Source: Zhengitettix transpicula (Eukaryota > Arthropoda > Insecta > Orthoptera > Tetrigidae). From it: a DNA stretch of 64,000 bases. Each line of letters begins with the position of its first letter. The stretch's first letter is position 1. Under the pieces are notes generated by a model. That model did not search any database. It saw only the letters and a program-made list of their open reading frames with translations, and had not been told where the DNA came from. The stretch lies in assembly GCA_037074705.1 (NCBI GenBank), contig CM073593.1:9677001-9741000 (forward strand), in the 5' to 3' direction. Positions 23,225 to 34,250 of the stretch are shown in pieces. Both the position numbers and the translations under genes were made by a program.

Positions 23225-24766
23225 TCTGCTTTTTGAACAAACTCAAGAATCACTCCGTATCCCCTCAATTTCTTAACTGTATCCAAACTTACAGACGTAC
23301 TTACAAGAGAGTGCTGGTAGCCGCGAAAAAAACTTAATAATTCCACTCGCAAAGCAAATGCTGATAAAATCAAAGCAACTTGAAATGTTATCAAAAATGT
23401 ATCGGCCAAAGGTGTCGGCAATCACAAAGAAATTACACTTATAAATCAGAGTAAAACCTTTTCTGGTAGAGAAGCAGCTTGCAAATTTAATTCGTATTTC
23501 ATAAATGTTACTAACCTTCATATAAGACACCTCAGCATGTATCGAGGATGATTTCTACAAACTCTTTCAGAACTCTGTTCCGGTTCTGCAAAATAGTATA
23601 TTTTTTCAACGTATATGTATTGAAGAAATCATTTCAGTGATAAGAAACTTGAAGCAGCACATATATATGGCATAGCAAGCAAAATGGTAAAAGAGTGTGC
23701 CGATGCCATTGCATTTACACTTAAATTCATATTTAACAAATGTATTGAAACTGGAATACGTCCCGATGCTCTCAAAATTGCGAAATTAATCCCTTATTCA
23801 AGAAAGGTTCACCATCCGACGTATCAAATTATAGTCCCTTTTCTCTGCTTCGTATATTTCCCAAAATTTTTGAAAACATATAGTTCACATTACATTAAAT
23901 ATTTTATTGAGCAAATATAATATTATAAGTTCCTCCGAGCATGGCTTCCTTTAAGGAAAATCCACAAATAGTGCAATGTACAACTTTTTTCAAAATATTC
24001 AAAATTCATTGGATGAGGGATTGAAGATAACGGGAATATTTGAGTATCTGTCTAAGGCATAGTTGATCATAAAATTTTACTATGAAAGTTAGAATATTAT
24101 GGCGTACGGGGAAACGCCTTACTTCTAAAATCATATCATAAAAATCGTAAACAAATATAGTAGTCGAAACTAAAGATGGGCATATTCATTTATCTGATTG
24201 GGAATTAATTACTTGCGGTGTTCCTCGAGGCTGATTCTTGGGCCTTTACTTTTCATTCTTTATATTAATGATCTTTCAGGATTCGTACATACTCTGAAAT
24301 CAATTCTCTACGCTGATGATACAAATGTAGTGATTGCAGATAAAATTGTTGATAATCTTGTTAGAAACGTAGACATCACTCTGGGGAAACTAAATGTGTG
24401 GTTTAAAGTAAATAAATTATCACTAAATCTAGATAAAACGAAGTTCGTCCAGTTCTCAACGGATGGTAGTAACAATCTTCTAGACAAGTTCTCGGCTGAT
24501 GCGCCTTTTCTGGGTAGCAATTCTGATAGTAATTTAAAGTGGACTCACCATAAACATCTGCTTGCTGGGAGGCTCAGTTCGGCTTGTTATTGTCTCAGAA
24601 CCTTAATGCAACATGTTGACATCAACACAACGAAAATGGTGTACTTTGCGTATTTTCATTCCCGAATGTGTTGGGGCAATTTCTCGAGGAGCATTGAAAT
24701 ATTCAAGTTGCGAAAGCATGCCATTAGAATAATTTCTAATACGGATAATACATCAAGTTGTAAACC
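23225..24766 (+). pseudogene. LINE-A (CR1/Jockey-like) reverse transcriptase, 5' part
   Basis: Read across frames: a pre-polymerase region (about 23225-23540, with FSGREAACKFNSYF), the finger block FNKCIETGIRPDALKIAKLI (about 23717-23790), a region around 23940-24050 (STNSAMYNFFQNIQNSLDEG type), GPLLFILYINDLSGF (about 24240), and the active site LYADDTNVV at 24306-24332. The thumb follows up to the AAGTTGTAAACC target site at 24755-24766. Its C-terminus resumes at 26121 beyond the nested Jockey insertion. There are several frameshifts and a stop near 24230. Confidence 0.75.
24755..24766. repeat. 12-bp target-site duplication, left (AAGTTGTAAACC)
   Basis: The same 12 bases recur at 26109-26120, right after the poly(A) tail of the nested element. 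Confidence 0.9.
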
Positions 24767-26108
24767 TAAATTTGCGCAGGTAATACTAATACTAAAACCT
24801 GGTAAACCCGCCGAAGAAGTCTCATCATATCGCCCAATCAGTTTATTGTCACAAATTTCTAAATTATTGGAGAAACTTTTACTAAAAAGATTAAAGGAAA
24901 CTGATTCACTAGAGAACTGGATCCCGAATCACCAATTTGGATTCAGAAAGTTCCACTCCACAATTCAACAATGCCTTCGAGTAGTAAACATAATCTCAAC
25001 GACGTTTGAAAACAAAGCGTATTGCCCAGCAGTCTTTATAGATATACAACAGGCTTTTGACAAGGTGTGGCACGATGGGCTCCTACTCAAGATAAAGTCA
25101 TCTCTGTCAAGCGAAGTTTATCTTCTTATGAAGTCATACTTGTCCGACAGATTCTTCCAAATTAAATATGGTCAATGCTATTCTATAATCCACCCGATTA
25201 CTTCCGGTGTACCCCAGGGAAGTGTGCTGGGACCTATACTCTATCAATTATATACAGCCGACATCCCCACAACAGCTGACACATATATAGGCACTTTTGC
25301 TGACGACACCGTCCTCCTATCTCAACATACCGACCCACACATGGCCTCCTCAAACCTTCAAACCCATTTATCCCTTCTTCAAGTATGGCTCAATAAATGG
25401 CGGATCAAAGTCAATGAAGCAAAAAGTACTCAAGTTAACTTTACATTAAATCGATCAGAATGTCCATCAGTGTCCCTAAACAATATAGAAATTCCAAAAT
25501 CAAACGAAGTTCGCTGTCTGGGTCTACATTTGGACAAAAAACTAACGTGGAAAAAACATATATTAAAAAAAAGGAAGGAATCCGACCTGCGACTGAGAAA
25601 AAGGTACTGGGCACTGGGGAGAAAATCGTGTTTATCGCTTGAAAACAAAATCTTACTTTACAAAGTTATAATAAAACCAATTTGGACATATGGCTTTGAG
25701 CTATGGGGCTGCTCTTGCAAATCCAACGTCAACATCATCCAACGATTTCAATCGAAAACACTCAGAATGCTTGTAAATGCACCTTGGTACGTCAGCAATC
25801 GAACATTACATACGGACCTCGGAATGCCAACCGTTCAAGAAGAATGCACCAACCGGAGTGCCAGCCACTTCCTGCGTCTCCAACTTCACTCAAACGAACT
25901 AGCGTCCACCCTGCAACATGACCCTCCCTACAGAAGACTTCAGAACAAGAAATGGCCGAATGACCTGAAAGCAGTATAAGTTCACAATCCGGATAACGTC
26001 ATTGGATGGGTATCCGCTCACGTTATTGTATTATTGTGTCATCACATTAACTCATGGAACATGTACTATATAGTTCCGATTGTTAATTTTCTAATAAATT
26101 AAAAAAAA
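24767..26108 (+). mobile_element. 5'-truncated Jockey element nested in LINE-A
   Basis: 1342 bp bounded by a perfect 12-bp duplication, starting in the polymerase domain and ending in a short 3' untranslated region and an A-run (about 26099-26110). This is the classic product of incomplete target-primed reverse transcription. It is the youngest LINE copy here, since its reading frame is intact. Confidence 0.92.
24774..25979 (+). CDS. Jockey reverse transcriptase, intact C-terminal portion
   Basis: About 400 codons without a stop, open from the truncation point to TAA at 25977-25979. Blocks in order: LKPGKPAEEVSSYRPISLLS, NHQFGFRKFHST, VFIDIQQAFDKVWHDGL, TSGVPQGSVLGPILY, the active site GTFADDTVLL (about 25290-25320), a thumb with CLGLHLDKKLTWKKH, then PIWTYGFELWG and LRMLVNAPWYVSNRTLHTDL. 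All catalytic aspartates (FID, FADD) are present. Endonuclease and ORF1 are absent, so it cannot move alone. It is fused in frame to LINE-A codons from 24198, making a 593-codon frame that is an insertion artefact rather than a real two-polymerase protein. Confidence 0.9.
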   Translation, partial: AQVILILKPGKPAEEVSSYRPISLLSQISKLLEKLLLKRLKETDSLENWIPNHQFGFRKFHSTIQQCLRVVNIISTTFENKAYCPAVFIDIQQAFDKVWHDGLLLKIKSSLSSEVYLLMKSYLSDRFFQIKYGQCYSIIHPITSGVPQGSVLGPILYQLYTADIPTTADTYIGTFADDTVLLSQHTDPHMASSNLQTHLSLLQVWLNKWRIKVNEAKSTQVNFTLNRSECPSVSLNNIEIPKSNEVRCLGLHLDKKLTWKKHILKKRKESDLRLRKRYWALGRKSCLSLENKILLYKVIIKPIWTYGFELWGCSCKSNVNIIQRFQSKTLRMLVNAPWYVSNRTLHTDLGMPTVQEECTNRSASHFLRLQLHSNELASTLQHDPPYRRLQNKKWPNDLKAV

Positions 26109-26120
26109 AAGTTGTAAACC

Positions 26121-26958
26121 GTTTTTCAAAAGTCTGCGAATATTAACTCTTCCCAGCGTGTTTATTCGTGAAATTTTAAAGTTCGTTAAGCGAAACATGA
26201 ATCTTTTTCAATCGAATGGCGAGACTCGCGATTACGAGACTAGAAATCGCTCAGGTCTAACATCTTTGCTCTTCTACCAGAGAAGTATTCACCATTCAGG
26301 GATAGTTTTATACAATAGTCTTCCTCCAGATGTTAAAAACAATAATAACTACAAGAGTTTTGGCATTCAATGTAAAAGTATTCTACTGAAAGGCGCCGGT
26401 GTTTTACTCAGTACAGGAATTTCTTGATCGTTCCCCTAATAATAATTTTTTTAAATAAAAACCCTGCAAAAGTGTTTAATGTGTTGCTAATAATAACTAC
26501 TTATTTCATAACTTTCTTAGTCTCTGTTGGTCTTTTCTCCTCTTTCGTTTGTTTGTTTCATGTACGGCCTGGAGTTTGCAGATTCCTCGTCGCTCTGTTT
26601 CGTGAACTGACTTGTCCGTCGTTTGTGCTTCCTCCTAGTGTGCGTGTGTCAAGTTTTGTATTCTTGTGTAATATGTAATTCTATATTTTATGATAGTTAA
26701 TTCACGAATCATTAATTATTTACAAGCACGTATTGAATTTTTTTTATTAGAATTGTAAATATTATATTATACCCGTAGTATAGTTAAAGAATTATTATTT
26801 TTGTTATTAATATATTTTACTTTGTGTTCCCGAATTTTAGTATTTTTTATGTTAACTTCTAATTATTTACAATTGTAGCATCCAATTATTATATTGTAAT
26901 TTTATGTATTGACGTATCCTATTTCGTCATACGAGGACTAATGAAATAAAATAAAATA
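26121..26958 (+). pseudogene. LINE-A C-terminus and 3' end (continued after nested insertion)
   Basis: The thumb of LINE-A resumes after the duplicated target site: FVKRNMNLFQSNGETRDYET (about 26187-26245), then SIHHSGIVLYNSLPPDVKN, the common LINE C-terminal block, ending at a stop at 26425-26427. A 3' untranslated tail follows and ends near 26958 in TGAAATAAAATAAAAT, a simple-repeat tail seen in CR1/Jockey-like LINEs. Confidence 0.7.
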
Positions 26959-27019
26959 TCTTTAATCCATAATAATTTAAAGTTTATCTTCGAAATTGAT
27001 CAGAATAAATCCATTAGTC

Positions 27020-27110
27020 TTCTTTTTTTTAGATATTTCGATAACTTTCAGTAATAATAATTGGTTTCAAAAATCAACATTATTTGCGTCTATTAATAAA
27101 TCTTGAATTC
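27020..27110 (+). pseudogene. Small Penelope-like polymerase scrap
   Basis: The sequence around TTTCAGTAATAATAATTGGTTTCAAAAATCAACA resembles 18045-18095 of the Penelope-like relic (the NWxxKST block before the thumb). Only about 80 bp is recognisable. Confidence 0.35.
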
Positions 27111-28430
27111 TAAATTGCATCTTTAATCCATATTTCTGCAGTACTTCTTATAGTGAATACATTTTGGTGCTCGATTTACGTTGGTTATTAGTTTTGCGGT
27201 GACACTTAATTCATAGTATTGTTATTAATTAATTAATTGCATTATTAAACTGATTTGGACCTCGGTATTTTAAGGTGCACCCGGTCTGTTTTTAAGGGGC
27301 AATAGGGAACTTGGCCTCGGTTAAGGTTGATTGCTTTTGGACGTCCATCACAGGTAAAAGGGCCATTGCCACATTCAGTCCTGCACATAAAGGTGACCCA
27401 TCAAGGTTTGAAGCGAAAGTACGACGTGAAACGAAGACACGGTCAGCATAATTATATGATTGCTGACATTACATTTAGTTAAAGCAAAACAAATATTGTC
27501 TATTGTGGGAAGCACGCATTCTCAGTTTCGTGCGACAAGCCTTACGCCAAACGCTGACACTCCTTTTTATATTTCTTCTATTATATAAAAGCCTCTTGCA
27601 GATAACCATATTTTTTAAAGTGTATTGTCCAATGATTAAGTTTCCTTTAACCTGGCGACATGGTTACACGAAGATGTTTTCTTAGATTGGACTGCCAATT
27701 TGATAATCCATTTGCACAATTGAACTTCGATAACCGTTATGCAACACTGCATCCTGAGGTCAGTAATGCGGTTGATTGTCGGTGCTGGCCTAGTCGTCAG
27801 AGAAAACTCGTTCTACTGGTAACTGTAAACGTTTATGATGATCAACGAAATGTTTGATGATATACGTTGCAATATTCAAATTAAACCGGATTACTAGTGT
27901 TGAAACTTCACTAATGAAAGTGAACTCTTAAGTGTCTCACGAATACACAGTTCGTATTTATCTTTGTTTCATAAATACAGATCTCCATAGGGATCTCCGA
28001 ATTCCAACCATAAAAGATTAAATAAAAAGGTATGGTGGGAAACATGAAGCTATGCTTCACCTCCACATCAACTCAGTGGTCCAACAATTTCTGGAAAGTC
28101 AACACCGTACCAGAAGATTTAAAAGAAGAAAACCAACTGATCTAGTGTAATGTGCTGTGTGTAAAAGGAGAGCACTAGCGTGAGTGAAGTGGACACGGAA
28201 CAGAAAAATCTAGAAGGCAACATTGGATAGACTGTAGTTGTTAATTAGATAGTTTAAGAATTTTTGAATAAAATTAATTGTTAGTCTTAAAAGACTAGTT
28301 ACAATGGCAGGCACTCGTTTGCTGATAAAAAAATATATTATTATTCAAACGTAGAAATTTTAATTACGACATAACTCAGGAGACTAATTTTGGTTAAGTT
28401 TGGTTAAAATGAAAAAATGGACGTCTGGTT
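27111..28430. other. No gene seen
   Basis: AT-rich DNA. Short frames at 27503 and 27660 have no recognisable content. Confidence 0.5.
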
Positions 28431-28435
28431 GAAAA

Positions 28436-28621
28436 TAATGAATAAGAAAGATAGCCAATTCAGACAAAAAAGTGATCATATAAATTCCACACGACGTTTC
28501 TGGGATCATTGCAGTTGCGCCGCTCTAGGCTCTTCTTCGCACATGAGGAAATCCCAGAAATGTTGTGTGGTATTTATATTATCACTTTTTTGTCTGAATT
28601 GGCTATCTTTATTATTCATAA
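28436..28621. repeat. Penelope-type palindrome (family H) with eroded ribozyme core
   Basis: Two arms of about 68 bp, near-perfect inverted copies (GCCAATTCAGACAAAAAAGTG...CCACAC...TTTCTGGGA), around a ~45-bp loop. The outer half of each arm matches the flank of the other hammerhead-like modules, and GAAAC can be read at about 28499-28495. The CTGANGA half is not recognisable here. The loop shares GCTCTAGGCTCTT with the copy at 14.56 kb. Confidence 0.6.
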
Positions 28622-28764
28622 AATTTAGTTAAGTTTACGAAAATGTTAAGCAACTAGATTCCACTTTTTTTCTACATTTAAATTGTATTACTAATCTTAA
28701 ATTAATAGAAATAACAACAATATTCAGTGCCAATTATTTATTCTATCTTCCCGATCATATTTAT

Positions 28765-28995
28765 CTGTAATACTTGCCCTCCCATGCCGAAAGGGGTTGA
28801 AATTATACACAAGAAACAGCGGGAGAAACACGATCACTCTCATTGCTCCCGAAAAATATTCATCCGACGCTAATATCGGCCGTTTGAGCATGTTTGAAAA
28901 TTTGCAACCCCACCCCTCGGGGTGGTAGACGTGTCTTACCCCTATAGAGTTTGTTTCCAATTCGAAAGAAACACGTGTACGAAATTTTGTCAAAT
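28765..28995 (+). repeat. Isolated copy of the ~270-bp array unit
   Basis: It contains CCTCCCATGCCGAAAGGGGTTGAAATTATACAC, a TATCGGCCGTTTGAGCATGTTTGAAAATTT block and CACCCCTCGGGG. The order is the same as in the tandem units at 41.3-42.9 kb. The - strand frame at 28724-29035 is this repeat. Confidence 0.6.
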
Positions 28996-29449
28996 TTACT
29001 CGACGGGTGTAGATTTGTATGCGGAATAAACACACAGTCTATTTAGTAGATGTTGACTGTGTGTGATACCAAGTCGTATATTATTCATTTAGAAGTAATA
29101 TAAAAACTGTAAGATAACTCGTAGTGTAACTGATTATCGTAAGTACTAGACGCCTAATATTATTTGTGAAATGTAAAAGAACTGCATTAGCATTTAGTAC
29201 ATTCCTTTAACGAATAATTATCCAGTCTTCAAGACCGTGGATCGCGTAGAGAACTTTTCTCGACAACCGAATTGTTCTACCTACTAAACGATTCGGTAAT
29301 GAATTAAGTAAACGCCTCCAGCTGAAACGAAATGGAAGTGGTTCAGGGCTATGAATAGCGCTGTAACTGGAACTTCGTTACATAAAACACTTGTTCGGCC
29401 TAATTTATGAATTCTTATATAAGTAAGGTCAATCAGACAAGGTTAGCTT
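28996..29449. other. No gene seen
   Basis: No recognisable motif between the array-unit copy and the LINE scrap. Confidence 0.5.
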
Positions 29450-29662
29450 GCTTTTAATACGAAGCTTTCAATTAGTGAAATGAATACACTAACAATCTGG
29501 TTTGAATTTACGTGCTTGAACGTCTCGACTTTTTCCTGTGTCGATAATATGTCGTCCAGATTTATATCAGTCTCCAGTCTTCTGATCAGTAATCTTTCAA
29601 ATATCATGGATAACTGTGGTAGGGCCTTATGGGACTGTAGGACGAAGGAGAGTTTGGTGGTT
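29450..29662 (-). pseudogene. LINE reverse transcriptase scrap at the Copia truncation point
   Basis: On the - strand: KPPNSPSSYSPIRP, then after a frameshift a FERLLIRRLETDINL block. This is the NYRPISLLP...FERLLxRRL region of Jockey-type polymerases. It replaces the end of the Copia polymerase, whose last readable residues are at about 29670. Confidence 0.6.
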
Positions 29663-30560
29663 TTCCAGGTTCACAAAAAAACTGATATCCGGTCGGGATA
29701 TCGTTGCCAAATATAGTAGGCTTCCGATAATTTCTCTATAGGGAATTGTTCCCGTTAGAGACTTGTCGTTTATGAAGTTTTCTTCTTCCGTTATCATTCC
29801 ACGTTCCATTGGCGTCGAAACTGGATTTAATGAATAAAATCCAAATCGATGCAACATTTTCCGAGTGTACTTCGGCTGATTAACAAAAATTTCTTCTGTT
29901 TCAATTGTAATTTGCATACCAATACCAGTTTGTTTTGAAACTTTCTGTCGAAAGTGATTTCAAATTTGTTGCGTATTTAATCCAGGACTTTTGACATTTC
30001 CTTTTCATCGTTACCAGAAACAAGCCCATCGTCAACAAACAAGACGATAATAACACTTTTACGTCGATTGTAATAAATACAGGGCTCGTCATCAATGTTG
30101 TCAAATTCTTAAGTCATCAAAAATGTTGAAAAATTCTCATTCCAGTTTTTCGGTGCTTGTTTCAATCCGTAAAGACTTTTGTTCAGTTTGCAAATTCTTT
30201 TACTGTTGTCTTCAAACCCTTCAGGCATATACATATATATTTCTTCCTTCAAATCCCCGTACAAACAGGTTGTCTTAACATCAAAAGTAATTAAATTCAT
30301 TTTAATTGAAGCTGAAAAACTCAAAATCAAACGAATAGAAAAATTCGTGCGACTGGACTAAAAGTTTCTGAATAATTAATACCTTCTTGTTGTTCAACAC
30401 CTCTGACAACTAACCTTGCTTTTCCATCTTGTTTCTCCCGTAAAACCCAACGGCAAGTTAATGGTTTCGTGATCAGGCTCTTCAACAATAACCCACGTTT
30501 TCATTTTTTTGTAAATCAAATTCTTTACACATAGCTTTGAACCACTTTTTGTCCTTTAGA
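29663..30560 (-). pseudogene. Copia reverse transcriptase, broken
   Basis: N-terminal blocks (CRWVLRE..., [11 protein letters not shown] type) are readable in mixed frames between about 30460 and 30340. An open stretch follows at 30330-30109 with FDVKTTCLYGDLKEEIYMYM and SLYGLKQAPKNWN. The active site lies at about 30045-30020 (LFVDDGLV, a variant of YVDD), in a different frame. The end QPKYTRKMLHRFGF...IIGSLLYLATISRPDISFFV lies at 29880-29680. At least four frame breaks make it inactive. Confidence 0.85.
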
Positions 30561-30702
30561 GCTTAAGACACAGGAATGTTTTGCACTTCTCCAATCGTGG
30601 CAGTATTCACATCTTTTTCATGAAAGATGAAATCTTTATATTTCGACGGCATTTTCAAGTTTCGACGATCGCGCAAATTTGAACGTTCACTTAAATTTTC
30701 TT

Positions 30703-31004
30703 CTAGGACTTCCGACGAATCATCTGATGAGATCTCGGAATCATCTGCGTAAATTGAGTGCTGACATTCTTCGAGTGAAACAGTTTCATCTTCAAATTCC
30801 TCCTCCTGTCTTCTACTGACGGAAGTCTCAACTTTGGTGTATCCGTTTTCAACTCAGTGCTTTCGTCGAAAATAACATTTCCAGAACTGACTATTTCACT
30901 TTCATCTGGAAAAAAGATTCTGTAGCTTGGTGAATACAAATCATAGCCGACGAAAATTCCTTTACGAGAATTCTTTTCTGTCTTATCTCGCTTTATATAT
31001 ATAT
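30703..31004 (-). pseudogene. Copia integrase C-terminal region, downstream of the LTR insertion
   Basis: KGIFVGYDLYSPSYRIFFPD at about 30957-30900 is the GIFVGY block that follows the integrase core in Copia polyproteins, with an acidic linker after it. Its other half lies at 31992-32278, across the solo LTR. Confidence 0.8.
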
Positions 31005-31991
31005 TGTAATACCCAGTTAAGAAGGACATGAATTTTGTTTACCAACTCAGATTGGGGATTCTTGGGTGGTTTGTATAAAAAAAGGATAATGATAAAATGA
31101 TGGATAAGTGGGTCTTAGAGAAGGGGAGGACTATAATTGGACGTTTAGCGGCTCTTAGAGCTAATGATTTTGACAGACATCTGGACGGAACCCTAAAGGC
31201 ATAATGACAGAAGTTTTATGGTCATGCAATTATATTTAAAAGGAAATGTTTATTTTAATTGTATTGAGTGGCACTCGGAGCATGAGAAAGCCAACAGCTA
31301 GTGTTTGTTTGGCGAACGTGGAAATTCAAAAACTGTGAAAACAAGGGAATATTCTGGAGAGGGGAAAGCAGATAAATGGAGTTGGCCTGGAGTGTGGTGA
31401 CACAGTTGGACTGGAGACCTAAGACGAGTTGGACAGGAGATCTCGAAGGAGATGGACGTGGAGTCGGGTGCCAATGCGCAAGAGGGAAGGATGTTGGAGT
31501 GTCCGCAAAGGAGGAGGACGTGGAGTCGGTGATAAATATTCGGTCAAATTGAATGGTGGCCGTGCCTAAAATTAAAATAAACATTTTTGTCCATGCAAGC
31601 TGTCAGGAGGTGGGATACCAAAAGGATGAAGTGAACGTGTCTGTGGAGCGTGTGTAAAAGTCTGTGCACAGAAGGGCATTGTAGATTAAAGAGCATTCCT
31701 GAAAACCTCAAATAAAATTGTAAGTAGACATTCAGTAATAAATTTGGTAAATTGTTAAATAAGGGTAATGAGCCAGATTTCGTTTCATTTCGTTTTCATT
31801 TATTTTAACAGCATTGTTTAATTGTAAATTTTGTGTTCCGTTTCCTTATCAACCCAGTAAAGACCCTGGGGTACAGAGTCTGATTTATTAAAATGTATTC
31901 TAGATTAATAAAATTGTTTTGTTGATAAAATTTAATAACGTGTTTAATTTAAATTCCTATAATCTTAATTATTGAAAAGTAGGGTTGTACA
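31005..31991 (+). mobile_element. Solo LTR, family L, copy 3, inserted in Copia
   Basis: A 987-bp block starting TGTAATACCC and ending GGGTTGTACA, with ATAT on both sides (31001-31004, 31992-31995). It interrupts the Copia integrase at a TTTATATATATA codon run. Near its right end TATCAACCCAGTAAAGACCC (about 31847-31866) and TTTTGTGTTCCG upstream match copy 1 (854-873) and copy 2. No internal genes are present. Confidence 0.82.
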
Positions 31992-32548
31992 ATATATATA
32001 AAACATTCACAGCCAAAGCTTTTCAAACTATTAACCTTCACGCGACGTCCGAACCATAATTCTGCAGGACTCGTATCTTTCACTGAGCTCGTACCTGTTT
32101 GATTAATTGTAAACACGCAATAATTTACAGCTTCAGCCCATAATTTTTCTCGCAGTTCTTTTGCATGAATAGGTGATCGTGCTGCTTCAGTGATTGTACG
32201 CATTTCTCTTTCAATTCTTCCATTTTGTTGAGGTGTGTAGGCATTTGACTTGCTGTGAAACACTACAAGTTCTTCCATTTCGGTTTATCACCTCTTTTCC
32301 ATTATCCGACCGAATTGATTTTCTGCCATCTTCATGAATGCTTTAATTTTATCTGGTGCTTCACCTTTGCTCTTCAAAAAATACACAGTTCTAAAACGTG
32401 AATAATCATCCTTGAATAGCAAAAAATATTTGGCTCCTTCCAAAGACCGGATGTTCATCGCACGGAGATCAACATGTATAAGATCAAGAGGACGATCGGA
32501 TACCTTCTCATTTCTGGGGTGAACTTCACGATGATGCTTTCCATACAC
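31992..32548 (-). pseudogene. Copia integrase core, broken
   Basis: 32548-32288 gives a zinc-finger-proximal GKHHREVHPRN, then LIHVDL with the first acidic residue, and FLLFKDDYSRF. The second acidic residue is read in another frame as RSDNGKE near 32310. 32278-31992 gives SNAYTPQQNGRIEREMRTI with the catalytic glutamate and SPAELWFGR. The D,D,E set is therefore present but split over two frames. Confidence 0.85.
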
Positions 32549-32811
32549 ACAGCCAGGACAAACTTAGTCATTCCAGTCATTGATGTAGTTAATACCATTT
32601 TTCTTTAAAATATTGCGAACATATTGAATATTTTGGTGTGCCAAAGTTTGATTGAGGCTGCTATCATCCGACGAAAAACCATTGTATAAAGATCTCCTTC
32701 TCGCTTATAAAATCGCTATCGTCTCGTCTTCATTCGGAGTTTTGATTTCTGACCCATTTGAAACGACTCTGTACATAGCCTTTATCTAATACTCGTGTGT
32801 CAGAAAATAAA

Positions 32812-33903
32812 TTAAAGCTTAATTCTGGAACATAAAGGACGTTTTGAAGAATTATCTCCATTCGCAACACCTTTTATTACAGCAGAATTTCCAACGATAA
32901 TTTTCATTGGCTCTTCAAATTTTACTAGGTTGATTAGCCATTTCTTTCTAAATGTCATATGCTGTGTGGCGCCGCTGTCCAGATACCAGACAATGCCATT
33001 TTTAAATTTTAAATTTATATTATCGATTGCTGTAGTTGTGAGGCCGACTGTTATAAGTGCACGACGGTGAGAGTTATTAGACTTTTCATTTTTGGTATTT
33101 TCAGTGCTCCCCTTCAGGCAATCTTTTGCGAATTGCCCCTTTTGATTACAAGAATTACATGTATAATTATTATTGCAGTATTCCACATATTTATCACAGG
33201 GTTTGTTTTTGCAGTTCTTTTTCATATGCCCTGTCTTGCCACATTTGAAACATTCGTAAGTCTTTTCTCGAAAGTTCGACTTATTGGACCTCTTTCCTAA
33301 ATGCTTAGCGACAAGTGCATTTTGACCCTTCAATTTCTCTGTCTCGTTCAGCCTATCTTCTTCCAGACGTAAACGTGCAATCAGCGTGCTCAAATTTTTG
33401 TCCGACGAACTGACGCAATCCCACGCGGGTCGGAAATGATACAATTCTTGCAGTAACATTCCAAGAATTCTCGTCATTATCCAACTTCCTTTAACAACCT
33501 CACCTTCAGCTTCCAAATATTCGGCATACTGCATCATTGACAGACAGTTCTCAACAGCTGATTTACTTCCATTGTATTTACAGCTAAGAAAACGTATTTG
33601 CAACCCTTCAACAGTCAGTTCAGATTTTGTACCATACAATGTATCTAATTTATTTAACATTTTATACGCAGTACGACAATTAGAAATTTTTCTCGCAATT
33701 TCACTGCTCATATTCAAACCTATCATAACTCCAGCATCAAGATCTTTTTGAATCCAAGTCTGCATAAGAATTTTTATCACCGTCAGGTTTCAAGTTCGTT
33801 CCATTTGCAAAGTCAGATCCATTTTAAATTTTCAGGAAACATAATTTACTTTTCCTTGAGAATTTTCAGACAAAGTTTCCATTTGTGATCTAACCGAATC
33901 CAT
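32812..33903 (-). pseudogene. Copia gag and protease
   Basis: The start ATG is at 33903-33901 (MDSVRSQMETLS) but a stop and frameshifts occur before 33780. A 322-codon open stretch follows. It includes the capsid (LYGTKSELTVEGLQIRFLSC), a first zinc knuckle CFKCGKTGHMKKNC, and a second knuckle CNSCNQKGQFAKDC whose zinc-binding histidine is replaced by glutamine. The Copia protease signature WYLDSGATQHM lies at about 32985. The frame ends at 32812 after the protease. Confidence 0.85.
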
Positions 33904-34234
33904 TTATAATTATCTTACTTATAAAAATATTTCACAGTTTATGATAAATTGATCTTTCAAGACAAAAATATTAATTTCAAACTTTGTAGCTTGCAAATTT
34001 CTACTAATAACGATCATAGACAAAGACCAGTAACTGGATGCGATCCTTACCAGTGACAGTGACTCCTGTGACTGACTTGAGTTTCCACTAGTCGATCAAA
34101 TTCGCAAAGCTACAGGCAGACTCTAATGTTCATTATACAGCATTTCTGATCACTTATATTTAAATTAAACACGCTCAGGCTTAACAAAACTTAAAATTCT
34201 AACTACGAAAAAGATTCAGACGGTGTAAAGAGCC

Positions 34235-34249
34235 CTGGTCCCCATAACC
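34235..34249 (-). other. Copia primer binding site
   Basis: On the - strand GGTTATGGGGACCAG resembles the initiator-Met tRNA half-site used by Copia elements. It lies directly after the presumed end of the 5' LTR and about 330 bp before the gag start. Confidence 0.5.
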
Positions 34250-34250
34250 T

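Larger units (their letters stand above)
29663..34250 (-). mobile_element. Copia (Ty1) LTR retrotransposon, 3'-truncated and split
   Basis: Order on the - strand: primer binding site (34249), gag (33903), protease, integrase (32.5-32.0 kb), [solo LTR 31991-31005], polymerase (30.5-29.67 kb). Integrase before polymerase is diagnostic of Copia. RNase H and the 3' LTR are missing because a LINE fragment begins at about 29662. Many frameshifts and stops are present. Confidence 0.9.

Noticed and set aside
24198..24770. Treating the first 190 codons of the 593-codon frame as part of the Jockey protein
   Set aside because: They belong to LINE-A, as shown by the 12-bp duplication and by LINE-A resuming at 26121.
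31255..31584. 109-codon - strand frame rich in Ser/Pro
   Set aside because: Antisense to LTR copy 3 and not present in the other LTR copies.
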